The translations under genes were made by a program, and so were the position numbers. The notes under the pieces were generated by a model that saw nothing but the letters and a program-made list of their open reading frames with translations, ran no database searches and was not told the origin of the DNA. This document shows positions 19,028 to 30,835 of a DNA stretch of 64,000 bases, one piece after another. The DNA lies in assembly GCF_035046485.1 (NCBI RefSeq), contig NC_085137.1:476371396-476435395 (forward strand), given 5' to 3'. Within the stretch, counting starts at the first letter, position 1; every line of letters starts with the position of its first letter. This stretch comes from Aedes albopictus (Eukaryota > Arthropoda > Insecta > Diptera > Culicidae).

Positions 19028-20510
19028 TTTTTTCTCATTGAGCATGAAAATTAGAATCCTACTCCCCGAAATGCATCCAAAAATCCAAATTGCTCAACAA
19101 GCCACAAATTTTTTAGCGATTCATTTCTACAACGAACGCGGCAATAAAGTGGTCAGAAAGCACTCTTTGTCATTTATTTAATTTGCAAAACTCTCCCCCA
19201 AATCTCCCCCATCACTAAAATAGGCGAAATTATTCGACTCTCTTGTAGCGGCGCGTGGCATTCCCTATTCCATCGCATCAGCCCTAGGATCATTATCATC
19301 CGAACCAGATTTACCGCATCCCGTTGTCGTTGTCGCAGTTTTCCGAGTCCAGTGACATAGTCGTTTTGCATTTTTTTTCATTTCAAAGAGAACATCGGAA
19401 TGGTTGTGCCTTTTCGCGGGAAGTGTTTGGCGTGTAAATTAAATTCTTGTCTGTTCTTTGGTCGGTCATCACCGCAATAAGGGTCGGCTGGGGACGATGG
19501 CGGGATGGTTTATGCTTGACGGGTCAAATTGCCCTATATTATTAAAATGACAAGGGAACTGACTGGACTGTGAGAACGGTCCGGCGCCAAATCAGCAAGC
19601 TTGTTTGCGGGTGTGAAGTATTAATTTGGAGCGGATATCGACTAATTGAATTGTTTGAAAAATTATTAAAGTACGATTTTCACATAGTAAGCATTTAATG
19701 ATAAAGATATATGCTAGTAGAATTCTATGGACGCTTACATAGCTGGAGACTGTAATCTTTCTTTAACAATTGATATTATTTTAAATTCGTATGTCGTGTT
19801 GAAGACATATAAGATAGTCTGATCTGAACCCAAATCAAGAAAATTTCCATAAGGAAACATACTAGGACCAACCGGAAATTAAGACCAGGCACCCACCGCA
19901 TATGTAGCCTTGCTAAATAGCTGTGTGTTAACCGGACCAATAACAATTTTATTTTAAACAATTTACTTTATAGTTCATTTGAAACTTATCCATTTCTAGC
20001 ACTGATTCGGTTCCATTTTCAACTCTTACCACACCTCAATTTCCTTTCCATCCCCCTCTCTTAACACATCCTTCGAATACGAACTGTAATCTTTCATCGT
20101 CGTGATTTGCGCCATAGCCATCGCAAGAGACAGACTACAATTTCCGTTTTGAATTTATAATTGGCTTCCCTTCAGAGAGTGAGATAATGACACTGCGTTG
20201 CAAGTACCCTTCTTGTCACTCTTCGTTACACTCCGAATCCACAAACCACTTGAGTCTGGCACCTTCCAGGAGTACCTATCCCGCACCATCTAGAGTGCAG
20301 TGCCACTGATCCAAGCTCCAACGACAACAACAGCTTCTTGTTGGCTGGAATCATTCCTGGGAACTGGGTGGCCTAGAGCTGCAGTCTTCATTATCTTTGG
20401 AGTTTATCCTTTTCATCCGTTCTGAGTTGGGCTGCACAGTTGGAAAAAAATAGTCCCAAGTTTTTATTTCAAATTTTACCCATCATGAACCATGATCAAC
20501 AAAAACGAAA
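19028..20510. other. Unique-looking DNA, no gene recognised
   Basis: No significant frames, inverted termini or repeats are seen. Ordinary dinucleotide content; possibly single-copy intergenic sequence. Confidence 0.45.
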
Positions 20511-20512
20511 TA

Positions 20513-20829
20513 CAGTGGCGTTTCGGTTTTATCACTAGTCGTTTTAATCACTACTCGCTCAAATTCATGGTTTTCTGTTCGATTATATCACGATTTTAAT
20601 TTCGTTTTTATCACACTTGTTTTAAAACATTCCGAAATCAATATAAAATCAATACAGCATTGTCCAGTCCACCAAAACAGTTAAAAAATATAAGCTACGA
20701 CTTATATATTTTGCAGCTGAACGATTTTGGATAAAAAAATTACATTTATTTCTCGTTTCGCTAAATTCACGATTTCGTTTTTATCACGGTAAAATTTTTT
20801 TTGACCATGATAAAACCGAAAAACCACTG
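20513..20829. mobile_element. 317-bp MITE, TA duplication, CAGTGG ends
   Basis: CAGTGGCGTTTCGGTTTTAT at the left and its complement (ATAAAACCGAAAAACCACTG) at the right are flanked by TA at 20511-20512 and 20830-20831. Internal TTTTATCAC words repeat. Ends and target site fit a Tc1/mariner or pogo derivative. Confidence 0.8.
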
Positions 20830-20831
20830 TA

Positions 20832-21380
20832 GTTCATTTCTTCAATGCCCAGAGAAATTGGCGTTTTGCACTTTTAAACTTATTTCTATTTTATTTTGAT
20901 ATTTACCATTTTTATCAACATCATCACACTGTAATTTCTGCAAACAGCCAATGTTCGTTTCTCGCTACCCCATATCTACAACCAACGATATCAAGAACAA
21001 CGCAAAAATGTTCTTCCTCTTGTTGTCCTCCACCACCACCAACACCACCACCAGAGCCGGAAAATATTCCGTCTTCTTCTTGCATTCACTTGCTTCATAT
21101 TTAATTGCTATTTCAGGAAAGATAATTATCCGGCACCTCTGCCACCCTCACTGTGGATTTTATTTCCGGCTACCTGAAATGTGGTATGCCTTGAAACAAA
21201 GGTTCCTAACTGCTGCTTGTACCTACTTTGAAGGTGTAGTTTTTGCTTCAATGCTGCTGAATGTTTGCTTTCAAGCTGCATACAAATAAGCGAATACCAA
21301 AATAAAACTTGGCGTTGAAAATTTTCACGAACATGCACTCTGCCTAAAGCAAAAACTTACCATTCAAATCAGCAGATTTG
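20832..21380. other. No gene recognised
   Basis: A CCACCACCAACACCACCACC tract lies at about 21030-21055. The frame at 20951-21289 has no recognised domain, and an opposing frame overlaps it. Confidence 0.4.
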
Positions 21381-21399
21381 TTCAACCCATATCCGCCCG

Positions 21400-21960
21400 G
21401 CGTCCTATTTACTTTTTTCTCTAGAATTTCGTTCAAAAATTTCATTGCCTTCTTCAGCAATTCCCGCAAGAACTTCTCCAGAAAATCTTCCAGAAGGGAT
21501 TCAATCAAAAACCCCTTTAGAGATTCTCTTGGTTTTCTTCAACAAATCTCCCAGCGCTTCCTTGGGATATTCTTCCAGGAACTACTTCAGAAATTCCTCT
21601 GGAATTTTCTCTCTAAATTCTTTCCAATATCCCTTCTCACCTTTAAACTTTTTTTTTTTTATCTGTATTAACGAGATTTTTAGCCCTAGGCTAGTTCATC
21701 TCGGGACCCACGCTTTACTTCCCTTCCGAAGGAAGAACTCACATTTTGCGAGTTTGTCGGGAGTGGGATTCGATCCCAGGTCCTCGACGTGATAGTCAAG
21801 TGTTCTAACCTTTAAACTTTTGTGAGTTCATAAAATCACATTCCACAAAACATTCCATAGTTTTCTTTAGAAATTTCCTTAGAGTTTGGTTCGAAAACCT
21901 TTCCATATATTATTCAAACCTCCAGGGATTCCTCCAAAAACTTCTCAAGTAATTTTTTTA
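21400..21960. repeat. Degenerate TTCC/GAA minisatellite with SINE inside
   Basis: Units such as CAGGAACTACTTCAGAAATT and TTCCTCTGGAATTTTCTC run to about 21650 and continue at 21822-21960 behind a SINE (21653-21807). Confidence 0.65.
21653..21807 (-). mobile_element. tRNA-derived SINE family A, 5'-truncated copy
   Basis: The minus strand reads GTTAGAACACTTGACTATCA, GACCTGGGATCGAATCCCAC (B box), ACTCGCAAAATGTGAGTTCT, GGGTCCCGAGATGAACTAGC and a poly-A tail. ACCTTTAAACTTTT flanks both sides (target duplication). The first 22 bp with the A box are missing. Other copies: 35400, 47417 and 56232. Confidence 0.85.
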
Positions 21961-21974
21961 ACGAATCAATGACA

Positions 21975-22450
21975 AAAGTTCGAAAAACATAAGGTCGAAT
22001 TACAAAAGGTCGAATGAATAAAAAGCAAATTAGAAGACTTAGAAAAGTGACCAGAACTTGACAGAAAAACGGCAATTAAAATTCGGACAAAAAAATAGAA
22101 TCGCTGCTTCCAAAACTACCAGACAACTTCATAAAAAAAATTATTGAAATATAGGATAGTGTATACTAAAACTTTTTGCTTATATGCAGCAATTTGTAGC
22201 AGCATTTCAATTCTAAAAAGATGTTCATAAATGACAGAAAGTAGTGTTATTCATTGAAGTTAAATGTGGACAACAATATTCCTTGAAAGAGCAGACTTTG
22301 TATAGAGCAAGGAGGTTGCAGGAGAAAACGTCGAAGAACAAAAGGTCGTAGGTCAAATGGTCGAAGGTCAAAAGGTCTCAATAAAAAACTAAGTAAAACA
22401 AAAGGCCGAAAGGACAAAATGGTCATAAGGTCAAAAGGTCGAATAAAAAA
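21975..22450. repeat. AAAAGGTCGAA degenerate repeat, two blocks
   Basis: Units at 21975-22075 and 22320-22450 flank about 240 bp of AT-rich DNA. Confidence 0.6.
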
Positions 22451-23160
22451 ACGACTAAAAATGATCTTAAATCCTTCTTATCGTCTTCGTTCTTACTTTA
22501 CGTTATCATTGTAATTTGGCCTATAGTGTTCTTTTAGCACTTTCACCGTTATTTAATACAGGGCTTTCTTTTCCTGTCATTGCGGTGCGTTAACAACATT
22601 TCCCGTCCGGAGCAGGAATTTATGCCTTAATTTGGGCTTTGTATTATAGTTTACCTGGTACTAATTTATTACTGAACATATGTCATCCTTTTGAACAACG
22701 GCAGTTTTTTGGAGTAAACTATTTACGGCTGTAGGCGGGATTACAATTACTGTTTCCTATATAATTTTCCTTTCAATTTTTCGCGTACTTACTAATAATA
22801 TAACTGTTTATAATATTTTGCCTTCTTTTAAAATATGTCGTTCTTTCGAGTTATACTGTCATAGCAGTTGTTTTTAATTTGATTTAAGGTTTTTTTTTCC
22901 AAACAGATGTCCCTCAAAGATCTACTAAAATATCAAAAAATGTAGAGATCAACGTTACGTTTTATTTTTTTCCTACTTCTACTTCAAGATACTCATTAGA
23001 CATTGTATTTTTTATACTATCATTGGGCAAATCTGGCTAAGAATCGTTTAAATAAATTCAATATCGAAATATAAAAACACTTCGCAATTCTGATTCAAAA
23101 TGAATATAACGTTTAAAATGTGCATCCTGAAAGAAAATTAAATTGAATATATTTTAATCG
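22451..23160. other. AT-rich DNA, nothing recognised
   Basis: No frame of note, no inverted termini and no SINE boxes. Confidence 0.4.
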
Positions 23161-24080
23161 ATAGCAAAATCTCCAGAACTCTGAGAAGTATTCCCATATA
23201 GTACTGAAATAAATTCCCGCAGACTGCTGAGAGAATTTCCCCCAGAAAATTTTAAGAGACTCCTCCACAATTCTGAAAGGACTTACACTAGAATTATTAG
23301 AGAGATTTCTTCAGAATGCTGAAAATTATTACACCGGAATCCTGAGCGACATTTTCTAGAAAAGAAAACAAGACTCTTCCGACATCTTGGAAGGAATTCA
23401 CTCTGAATTCTATTAAGCATATTCCTAGAATCCTTAGATCAAAATCATGAGAGGAATTCCAAGAGCTTTTCTTTCACATTCTTGGGATAATTTCATCTAG
23501 AATTGTGCCAGAGATTCCCACAAAACAAAAAAGATTTTCGGAATTCTAAGATGCATTCCCCAAGAAACTTAAAAGAAATGCCCCAGAATCTTAAAAAGCG
23601 TAGCATAGAACCCTCAGAAGGATTCCAGAATTTTGAGAAATGTTCCCTCAAAATGCTGGGCGAGTTTGCCAAAGAAACCTGAGATATACTTTCACAGAAT
23701 TCTGGAAGAAAGGATTCCCCAGAAACTTAAGAAGAATTCCTCCACAAACCTTTTAGGTATTCTCCCAGAATCCTGAGAGGGATCATAAGAGGGGTTCTTC
23801 CAGATTCTTGAGATAAATATATCTAGAAACCTAAGAGGGATTTTTCCGAAAATCTGATGAGGATTCTCCCTGGAATTACGAAAACTTCTAGAATGAACTT
23901 CTCCGGCATCCTGAGAAGGATTTTCTGGAATTCTGAAAGGTATTCCCACATAAAACAGAAAAATAACCGCAGATTCCTGAAAGATATTACCCAGAATCTT
24001 TTAAATGACTCCCATAAACTCCTGAAAGGGATTGTTCCTTAACTTTGAGAGGGATTCCTCTAGAATACATTAAATTTTAA
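23160..24080. repeat. Degenerate AGAATTCTGAGAGG minisatellite
   Basis: Units of about 25-35 bp on the pattern (GGATTCCYCCAGAATCCTGA)-like, complementary in sense to the tracts at 21.4 and 28.8 kb. Frames here are repeat by-products. Confidence 0.7.
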
Positions 24081-24088
24081 CACCAGTA

Positions 24089-24726
24089 CAGGGGGTGGCC
24101 AAAATGTTTGGGAAAGGCAACTTTTTTTTTCTCACACAAAAGAGTTCAACATGCTATAACTTTTCATAGAGTGCTTAAAAAAATCCAAATTTTGACTGTT
24201 TGTCAACCCAATTTTTGAGCTGTCATATCTCGGAAACCAGTAAACCTAATAAAATGAAATTTTGAACGTACATTAACAATATATTAATGCTTTACACATT
24301 ATTAGAACATAGATACTTTTTAAACGTTGAAAAAAGTTATCATAGATTGACACTTTTTGGATTTTTCTCGAAAAAATGTATTTTTTTACATCAATGTCAA
24401 TAAATTTTAGTGTTGATATCCAAAGATTTTCCCCTTCTGGTCTCAAGATATCTCTTATCGAATATATCAGAGCCTATTTAAATTAAGAGAAGAACACATT
24501 TTAGTAATTTTTGTGTGGTATTGTAAATTTGACTCATTTTCCTCTATATGGGTAAAAATTTCAACCCGGTATAACTTAATTCGTCGTGAGAAAATATAAC
24601 ATTTTATAACGTCGTATTAAGAATCCATATATTGTTTATAAACGCTAAAAAAATCATTCAATTCGGTTCACTGGTTTCCGAGATATGACAGCTCAAAAAT
24701 TAGCTTTAAAAAAAATAGTGTTTTAC
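24089..24726. mobile_element. Truncated TA element, CAGGGGGTGGCCAAAATG end
   Basis: Same subfamily as the 921-bp element at 37003-37923. The left end follows TA (24087-24088); the right arm stops at GTGTTTTACG, about 195 bp short of the expected end, and part of the left arm is deleted (no CATCATTGGTACAAATTTG block). Confidence 0.8.
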
Positions 24727-24734
24727 GAAAGTCT

Positions 24735-25515
24735 GAGAATGCAGAGTATGATTCTCCAAGAATTCTGAGAGGAGTTCCTGAGAATTCTAAGAAAAATGTC
24801 TTCGGAATTCTGAGTGGGATCCTAACTCTTCCAGAATCCTAAGAGGGACCAACCCAGATCATCCAGAAATTATTTATAATCCTGAAAGGGATATCACCCT
24901 TGGTAGGGAATACCCCAAAACCCTGGAATGAATTCTCTTAGAATCTAGCTAGAGAAAGATTCCCTAGAAACATACACAAACAGACGTAACACTCTTCGAA
25001 AGGGCTTGGTACATAGATTTAACGATGAATTTAAATTGCGTTTGATTTCCACGATCCTTTCACCAGAGGTGCTACAGTTCGATCGCTATGACGTTTGATA
25101 GTGTACAAGTTCCTGAATGATGCAAACGAAATTTACAGGAGATTTGTGTAGTAGTAGTATGTGTGTGTCTCGCGTGGTTCTACCAGCATGGATTGCCTCA
25201 GGATCCTGAGAGAAGTTTTCCCTCGAGATTCTTCCAGAATGCTTAGACGGATATCCCTTATACCTCCCTTCTTCCAGAATCCTGAGAGAAATACTCCTGC
25301 AGTATTGAAAGGTATCCTAAGAAGGGATCTTCCACATGATTAAGAGAAATTCATCTAGAATCCTGAGAGGTATTCTCAAAAAAAAAAAAACTGTTCGGAA
25401 TACTGAGAAGGACGCGCTAGAACCCTGAAAGGGACTCTCTAGACCATAAGAAGGATTCCTCCAGAAACCTGAGAAAGATTCACTTAGACTCCTGGGAAGG
25501 ATTGCCCAAGAAACC
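24735..25515. repeat. Degenerate GGATTCCYCCAGAATCCTGA minisatellite
   Basis: Continues the 23.2-kb tract on the other side of the truncated TA element. A non-repeat stretch (24965-25190) interrupts it. Confidence 0.65.
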
Positions 25516-25574
25516 TGAGATACACAGGTATAGCTCGATTTAGTGGACCCTCGATTTTATGTATTTCGATTTCA

Positions 25575-25815
25575 TGTACAGTAGACGTTCGATAAGTGCA
25601 ACATGTTTACGTTTCACTTACCGAATGAAATTCGATAACTGCAACAACTGACAGACGTCACATAACTGTCAGTTGATGCAGAATGCAATCAATGTGCTTT
25701 CCGTATTATTGCAATAAAAGTGCATGCGTAAAACATCACATCGCTGTTGACATTTTATTTTGACGGATAGCGGTACAATAACTGCAAAATTGTTGCACTT
25801 AGCGGACTTGCAGTT
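25575..25815. mobile_element. Pogo/Tigger-like MITE candidate
   Basis: CAGTAGACGTTCGATAAGTG follows TA at 25573-25574. The right end near 25815 reads, in complement, CTGCAAGTCCGCTAAGTGCA. Both share the AAGTGCAAC block. The inverted repeats are imperfect. Confidence 0.5.
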
Positions 25816-25859
25816 AAAAAGCAGTTGTTTGGCATATAGTCACCTACAATAATACCAAA

Positions 25860-26215
25860 GGGTTTATTTATTGAACGCTTACAGCGCCACCTAGCGGCAA
25901 AATTCGAAAACTTAAAATTTCTGCATACATTTGGCCAAGTTTTCCCATACAAACTTCAAGCGTTTTGAGCGCCCCCTTAGGCTTAATTGATTTTGCTCAA
26001 ATTTTGAACGTAGCTTCTCGGAGTCCAAAACAACTAATTTTGGAGGTAAGACTTGGCATTTTTCGAAATATTTGTTTTTCATATAAGTTTGGGCCACACA
26101 TTTTTTTAGTGATAAAAAGAGAAATTTTATACTATTGAATAGAAACTAAAATAAATTTGTCGTTTCCGTAGGGCTTTAATATAGGTTCAAAAAATGGATT
26201 AATCGGAACGAAAAC
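25860..26215. other. Unclassified repeat-like DNA
   Basis: CAGCGCCACCTAGCGGCAAA at 25880 resembles the word GCCACTAGGCGGCGCTAG at 48500, hinting at a shared family. An open frame on the minus strand (25912-26097) has no recognised domain. Confidence 0.35.
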
Positions 26216-26224
26216 ATCGATGTT

Positions 26225-27775
26225 GCGAACATCGATTCAAAACTGCCCAATGCCTGAGGAAATCCCTCAAAGGTTCATCAAGAAATTTCTTCAAAGTTTC
26301 CTTCAGAAAATCTCCCAAGAAATACTTCGAAAGATATCTCTACGATTTCTTCTAGAGATTCCTCCATTAATAATTCCAAGAATTCCCTTGAAACGTCTTC
26401 CTTGAATTCTTTCAATGTAATCCTGGAATTTAAAAAGTCTTTGAAGAATTTCTCCAGCAATTATGTCAGAAATTCTTTCAATAATTCTTCAAGCAATTTT
26501 TCGAAGAAGTTCTTCACATATTCCTCTAAAAATTTCTTCAGAAATTTCTTGTAGGATTCCTTTTAAAAGTCTTCTTCGATTATTTTTCAGAACTTTTCCC
26601 ATAGCTATCATTAAAAATCCTCTACAGATTACTTCAGAATTGCTTCCAGAATGGCTTTTGGGAAGTTTCTCTGGGGTTTCTCTATAGAACCGTCTACCAC
26701 GGATTACTTCACAAATCTCTCCAAGAACTCCATTAGAAAACCTTGCTTGGATTCTAGTCTAATCTAGTCTAGTCTAGTCTACACATACACAGCCATTCAT
26801 TGAAAGAATCCTGGAAAATGATAGAATCGACTAATTCTATCATTTTTCTTGTCATTATTAATGCTTGCAGAACATCGGAGATGTATTACAAGCATTAAAG
26901 CGGCCAGGCCTACTGGGCAGCGTTATTGGTTTTACAATAAAGCCATTGAGTGGTGACATCTCGTACTAACCGCTCAGCTTTTTAGAAAGTAAAATACGTG
27001 AAAATCGATGGGGGTGACGATGCTGAGAAAGTTAATGTCACCCCTTGATTCTTCGCTTCCTGGGATGGAACACAGGTATTTGGTCCGTGTCCTGGCCCTT
27101 ATGCCTAGGCTTAAGCGCCTTTACTCGCTCTCTGAAATGAAACAAAAAGTACAACCTTTCCCTCGCATATTAGAAAACCTTGCTTGGATTCCTGCCAAAA
27201 CTACTCGATAGCTGGATATTCCTGAGATACCAATTTTGTAAATTTTCCACGGATTACTTCCACAATTTATTAATGGATTTTTTTTCAGAATATCATTAAA
27301 AACTCATTAAGACATTCCTTCAGTAATTCATCTATAGGTCTTTTTCAAAGGATTCCTTTAGAATATCTTCCTTGGATTTCTTTCAGCATCGCTCCTTTAA
27401 TTCTTTTAAACTTTGCTCCAGGGATTCTTTCAAAAAAATCCATGAATTCAGGTTTTTTTGGTATCTTTTATAAAATCTTAATAGGATTTTTGAAAGAAAT
27501 ATTTGAAAAAAATCACGCAGATTTTACATTACTTCCTTCTGTGATTCGAGCTGAAATTGCTCCAGAGATTGTTGCCGAATTGCATACAGTAATTACATCA
27601 ACAACTTCGGTGAGAATTCCTTTATGTGTTTTCTCAGAAATTTCCACAGGATCTCTTAGAGGAATGTCTCTATAAACTGTTCCACCGATTCTTTCAGAAA
27701 TTAATTCAGAAATTCTTCCAAACTGTTTTTTATCTCAATTATATTGTAAATTTTTTAAGTGATTTTTTAGGCATC
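26225..27775. repeat. Degenerate TTCC minisatellite, split by retroposon
   Basis: Units such as AATTTCTTCAGAAATTTCTT and AGGATTCCTTTAAAAG run from 26225 to 26754 and from 27192 to 27775. Confidence 0.65.
26755..27168 (-). mobile_element. 414-bp retroposon with 23-bp target duplication
   Basis: ATTAGAAAACCTTGCTTGG(ATTC) occurs exactly at 26732-26754 and 27169-27191. The minus strand begins ATGCGAGGGAAAGG and ends in a (GACTA)n tail, the shape of a SINE-like or 5'-truncated LINE insertion. An internal hairpin AAAATGATAGAAT/ATTCTATCATTTT lies at 26817-26848. I see no clear A/B boxes, so the source family is open. Confidence 0.75.
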
Positions 27776-27779
27776 TTAA

Positions 27780-28051
27780 TCATAAGGGCTCATATAGCCG
27801 AGGCGGTAAACGTACGGGTATTCAGCATGACCATGCTGAGGGTGACGGGTTCGATTCCCGGTCGGTCCAGGATCTTTTTGTAAAGGAAATTTCCTTGACT
27901 TCCTTGGGCATAGAGTATCTTCATGCCTGCCACACGATATACGCATGCAAAATGGTCATTGGCAGAGGAAGCTCTCAGTTAATAACTGTGGAAGTGCTCA
28001 TAGAACACTAAGCTGAGAAGCAGGCTTTGTCCCAGTGAGGACGTTACGCCA

Positions 28052-28083
<32 letters not shown>
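27780..28083 (+). mobile_element. Feilai-type tRNA-derived SINE
   Basis: The tRNA-like head has A box TAGCCGAGGCGGTAAACG and B box GGGTTCGATTCCC, then the body with AACTGTGGAAGTGCTCATAG, AACACTAAGCTGAGAAGCAG and GTCCCAGTGAGGACGTTACG, ending CCAAGAAGAGAG. This text is characteristic of Feilai-type SINEs of Aedes mosquitoes. ATCTTAA at 27773-27779 and 28084-28090 is the likely target duplication. The tail has grown into a (GA)n microsatellite at 28054-28083. Confidence 0.85.
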
Positions 28084-28085
<2 letters not shown>

Positions 28086-28090
28086 CTTAA

Positions 28091-28800
28091 CAGAAGTTCA
28101 CTCATTCGTTATTATTAAACAAATATGGCCGGCCGAAATCGGAAACTGCTGCGGATCATGTAGTGTTGAGTAGGATAATTCGCAACTGTTATGAAAATTA
28201 GCGTTGTTTTCATCGGAGTTCCAAAATTCGTCTTCATTTCCAAGTGATTTCCGAGTGGTTTTAGTGGATGTCCGAGAGACGCAAGTAAAAGTCAACTATT
28301 TCGTCCCAACTCTCGAGAGTATTACTTGGTAAGATTGTTCCTGTTCATTGTTTTGGTTAATCCTACAACTAACAACACTCGAGTTCCCGTGACAACTAGG
28401 CGTGATAAGACGTAGCGATCTCTACATAGCTTTCTTAGGTGTCCAACCAATCTTCCTTTCTCATTCCTCAGCTGTCGCAAGTAAGTGATTAGCCCCAAAT
28501 CTCTGTACTTTAGGAGCGGACGGAAAGGAGGCAATTCTCATAACAGCGGTCTGGGGCTGTATCACCTAACCTAACACCTATCTTCATTAACCTACTCTAA
28601 TTTAACCATGACTGCACTGCGCTGCGGTTTGAAAATTGTGATTTCTTGACTCAAGGAAGAAAATACAAGATTGCGTCTTCAACAAAATCGTTCATGTGCA
28701 AATAAGCTGTGTGTCTAACGGTTTCAGTTCGAAATTATCTCAATAGATGGCACAGAAGTTATTTATACCATGTATATCTTGGTCATCAAACAAGGTCTTT
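28091..28800. other. No gene recognised
   Basis: Two minus-strand frames of 65-70 residues lack recognisable domains. No repeats seen. Confidence 0.4.
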
Positions 28801-28804
28801 TGCA

Positions 28805-29870
28805 GGGGCTTTTCTGTGAACATATTTAGTGGATCCTCTCATATCTTCATAAATTTCTCCTAAGATTCCTACCAGGATTCATCTGGTAATTCCTACCGAG
28901 AATCTTTTAGAATTTCGTCACAGGATGCATCCTGGAGTTTCTCCCGGTATTTCGCTCAGGATTCTTATTGGAATCCACTATCGAAACCCAATCACACACT
29001 ACGCTAAACGCGGTTAACGCCAACATAAAAGGAGGTAAAATAAACTATGGCTTCAATAGTGTTGCACAGATAACAGAAATGAGAATTACAAATCTTCAAT
29101 CTCGCAATGTAAGCTTCCAGTAATGACGAACATTATATATCATGTAAATTTGTGTATATGTAATGTTAGTACAATGAATCATGATGAAATATATGACGTC
29201 ATCAATATGAAATTTACATTCTTTTCGAGATTATTCCAGGAATTCCCAACGGGACTCAGCAGTACATTGTTTTATGGAATCCTCCAAAATTAATCAAGGG
29301 ATTCCAACCGAGACGTCTGCATGGATTTCTACCGGGATACTCCCAAAATTTCTACCAGGATTTCCCTCGCGATTCCTCCCGAGATTTCCCAAGACATTTC
29401 TGCAGGATTTCCGTTAGAAATTCCTCCAGGCTTTTCTCCCGGTACTGCACCGTTGGTTACTCCCGGGGAGTTATTGAATATTCTTGTGGAAATTCCTCCA
29501 CGAATTCTTTAAGAGAATTCTCCAGGAATTCCTCCCTGACTGATTGCTCTCAGGATAACTTCAGGGATGATTTCCGGGATTTCTGCCGGGATCTCTCTTG
29601 GAATTATTTGCGGGATTCCTTCCGGGATTCCTCCATTGTTTTCCCGGGATTTCTGAAGGGATTGCTCCACAGATTCCTCCAGAGATACCTTCATTGATTC
29701 ATCTGGGAAATTCCTTCGAGAATTCCTCCCGGGATTACACCAACTATTCCTTTAAGTTTTTTTTCAGGATTTTCTTAACGTATGTCTCCTAGGTTTCCTT
29801 CAAGGATTCCTTCCGATATTCCTCCGCGTATTCCTCCTAGGATTTCTTTTCTGCTTCGAAATAACGAACA
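28805..29870. repeat. Degenerate CCGGGATTCCTCC minisatellite
   Basis: Strongest between 29222 and 29870 (CCCGGGATTTCTGAAGGGAT-type units). A non-repeat island at about 28985-29215 contains GAAATATATGACGTCATCAA. The frames at 29321-29694 are repeat by-products. Confidence 0.7.
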
Positions 29871-29911
29871 AATATAAAATGTATATATACCTTATATCGA
29901 GAAAACATGTA

Positions 29912-30833
29912 CAGGGGATACTCAAAATAACTGGGACAGGTAACATTTTCACTTTTTGAAAAATGTTCAACTCGCTGTAACTTTTCTAAAAGGGCATCAA
30001 ATATTCTCAAATTTTTACTGTAAGTTCATCAACTAGTTGTGTATCAGTGGACAAAATTTGGAAAAGATCGAACCATTCTATACGAAGTTATAAAGGTTCT
30101 AGAAAAAGGTTTAATTATCCGATAGCCAACTTTGAACTGTTATATCTCCGGATTCAATGAACCGAATGCAATGAAATTTTGATCATTTATGACTTATATA
30201 ATAAGCTATTAAAAACTTTTGACAAAACTTAAAATTCTTTACACAAAAGAAAATTATTACGATTGGATTATTTTTCTAATATAACACCAATTATTTCAAA
30301 ACTTCACAATCGTTTCAAAATTCGAGATAGTAACTATAGTTCATTATAATTCCCTCTAATTGACATGAATATATTTATGTTCTAAAGGAAAATAATCAAA
30401 TAACCGGCATTAAATTGAAAAAGTAATGGTATGCATATGAAAAATATATAAATTTACTAAAAAAACATAGAATAAATTAAACCGCTATAACTTTTTTTTC
30501 TTATTAATCATTTCTAATTAGGTAAACTGTTTTTCAAAGTTCATTATATAAGTCATAAATGATCAAAATTTCATTGCATTCGGTTCATTGAATCCGGAGA
30601 TACAACAGCTCAAAGTTGGCAATCGGATAATAACACCTTTTTCTAGAATCTTCATAACTTCGTGTAGAATGGCCCGATCTTTACCAAATTTTGTCCACTG
30701 ATACACAACTAGTTGATGAGCTTACAGTAAAAATTTGAGAATATTTGATGCCCTTTTAGAAAAGTTACAGCGAGTTGAACATTTTTCAAAAAGTGAAAAT
30801 TGTACCTGTCCCAGTTATTTTGAGTATCCCCTG
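29912..30833. mobile_element. 922-bp palindromic TA element (CAGGGGATACTCAAAATAAC ends)
   Basis: TA at 29910-29911 and 30834-30835 flank exact inverted ends. The arms are about 340 bp: CAGGGGATACTCAAAATAAC, GGGACAGG, TTCAACTCGCTGTAAC, CATCAACTAGTTGTGTATCA, CCGGATTCAATGAACCGAAT, TTTTGATCATTTATGACTTA. The central 240 bp is unique and AT-rich. There is no transposase. Sister copy at 52476-53396 carries the core in the opposite orientation. Confidence 0.9.
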
Positions 30834-30835
30834 TA

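Noticed and set aside
22451..23160. Nuclear mitochondrial insertion
   Set aside because: Some AT-rich words look mitochondrial, but no conserved mitochondrial protein could be read in any frame.
29321..29694. Proline/isoleucine-rich small proteins
   Set aside because: Translations of the degenerate GGATTCCTCC minisatellite, open on both strands.
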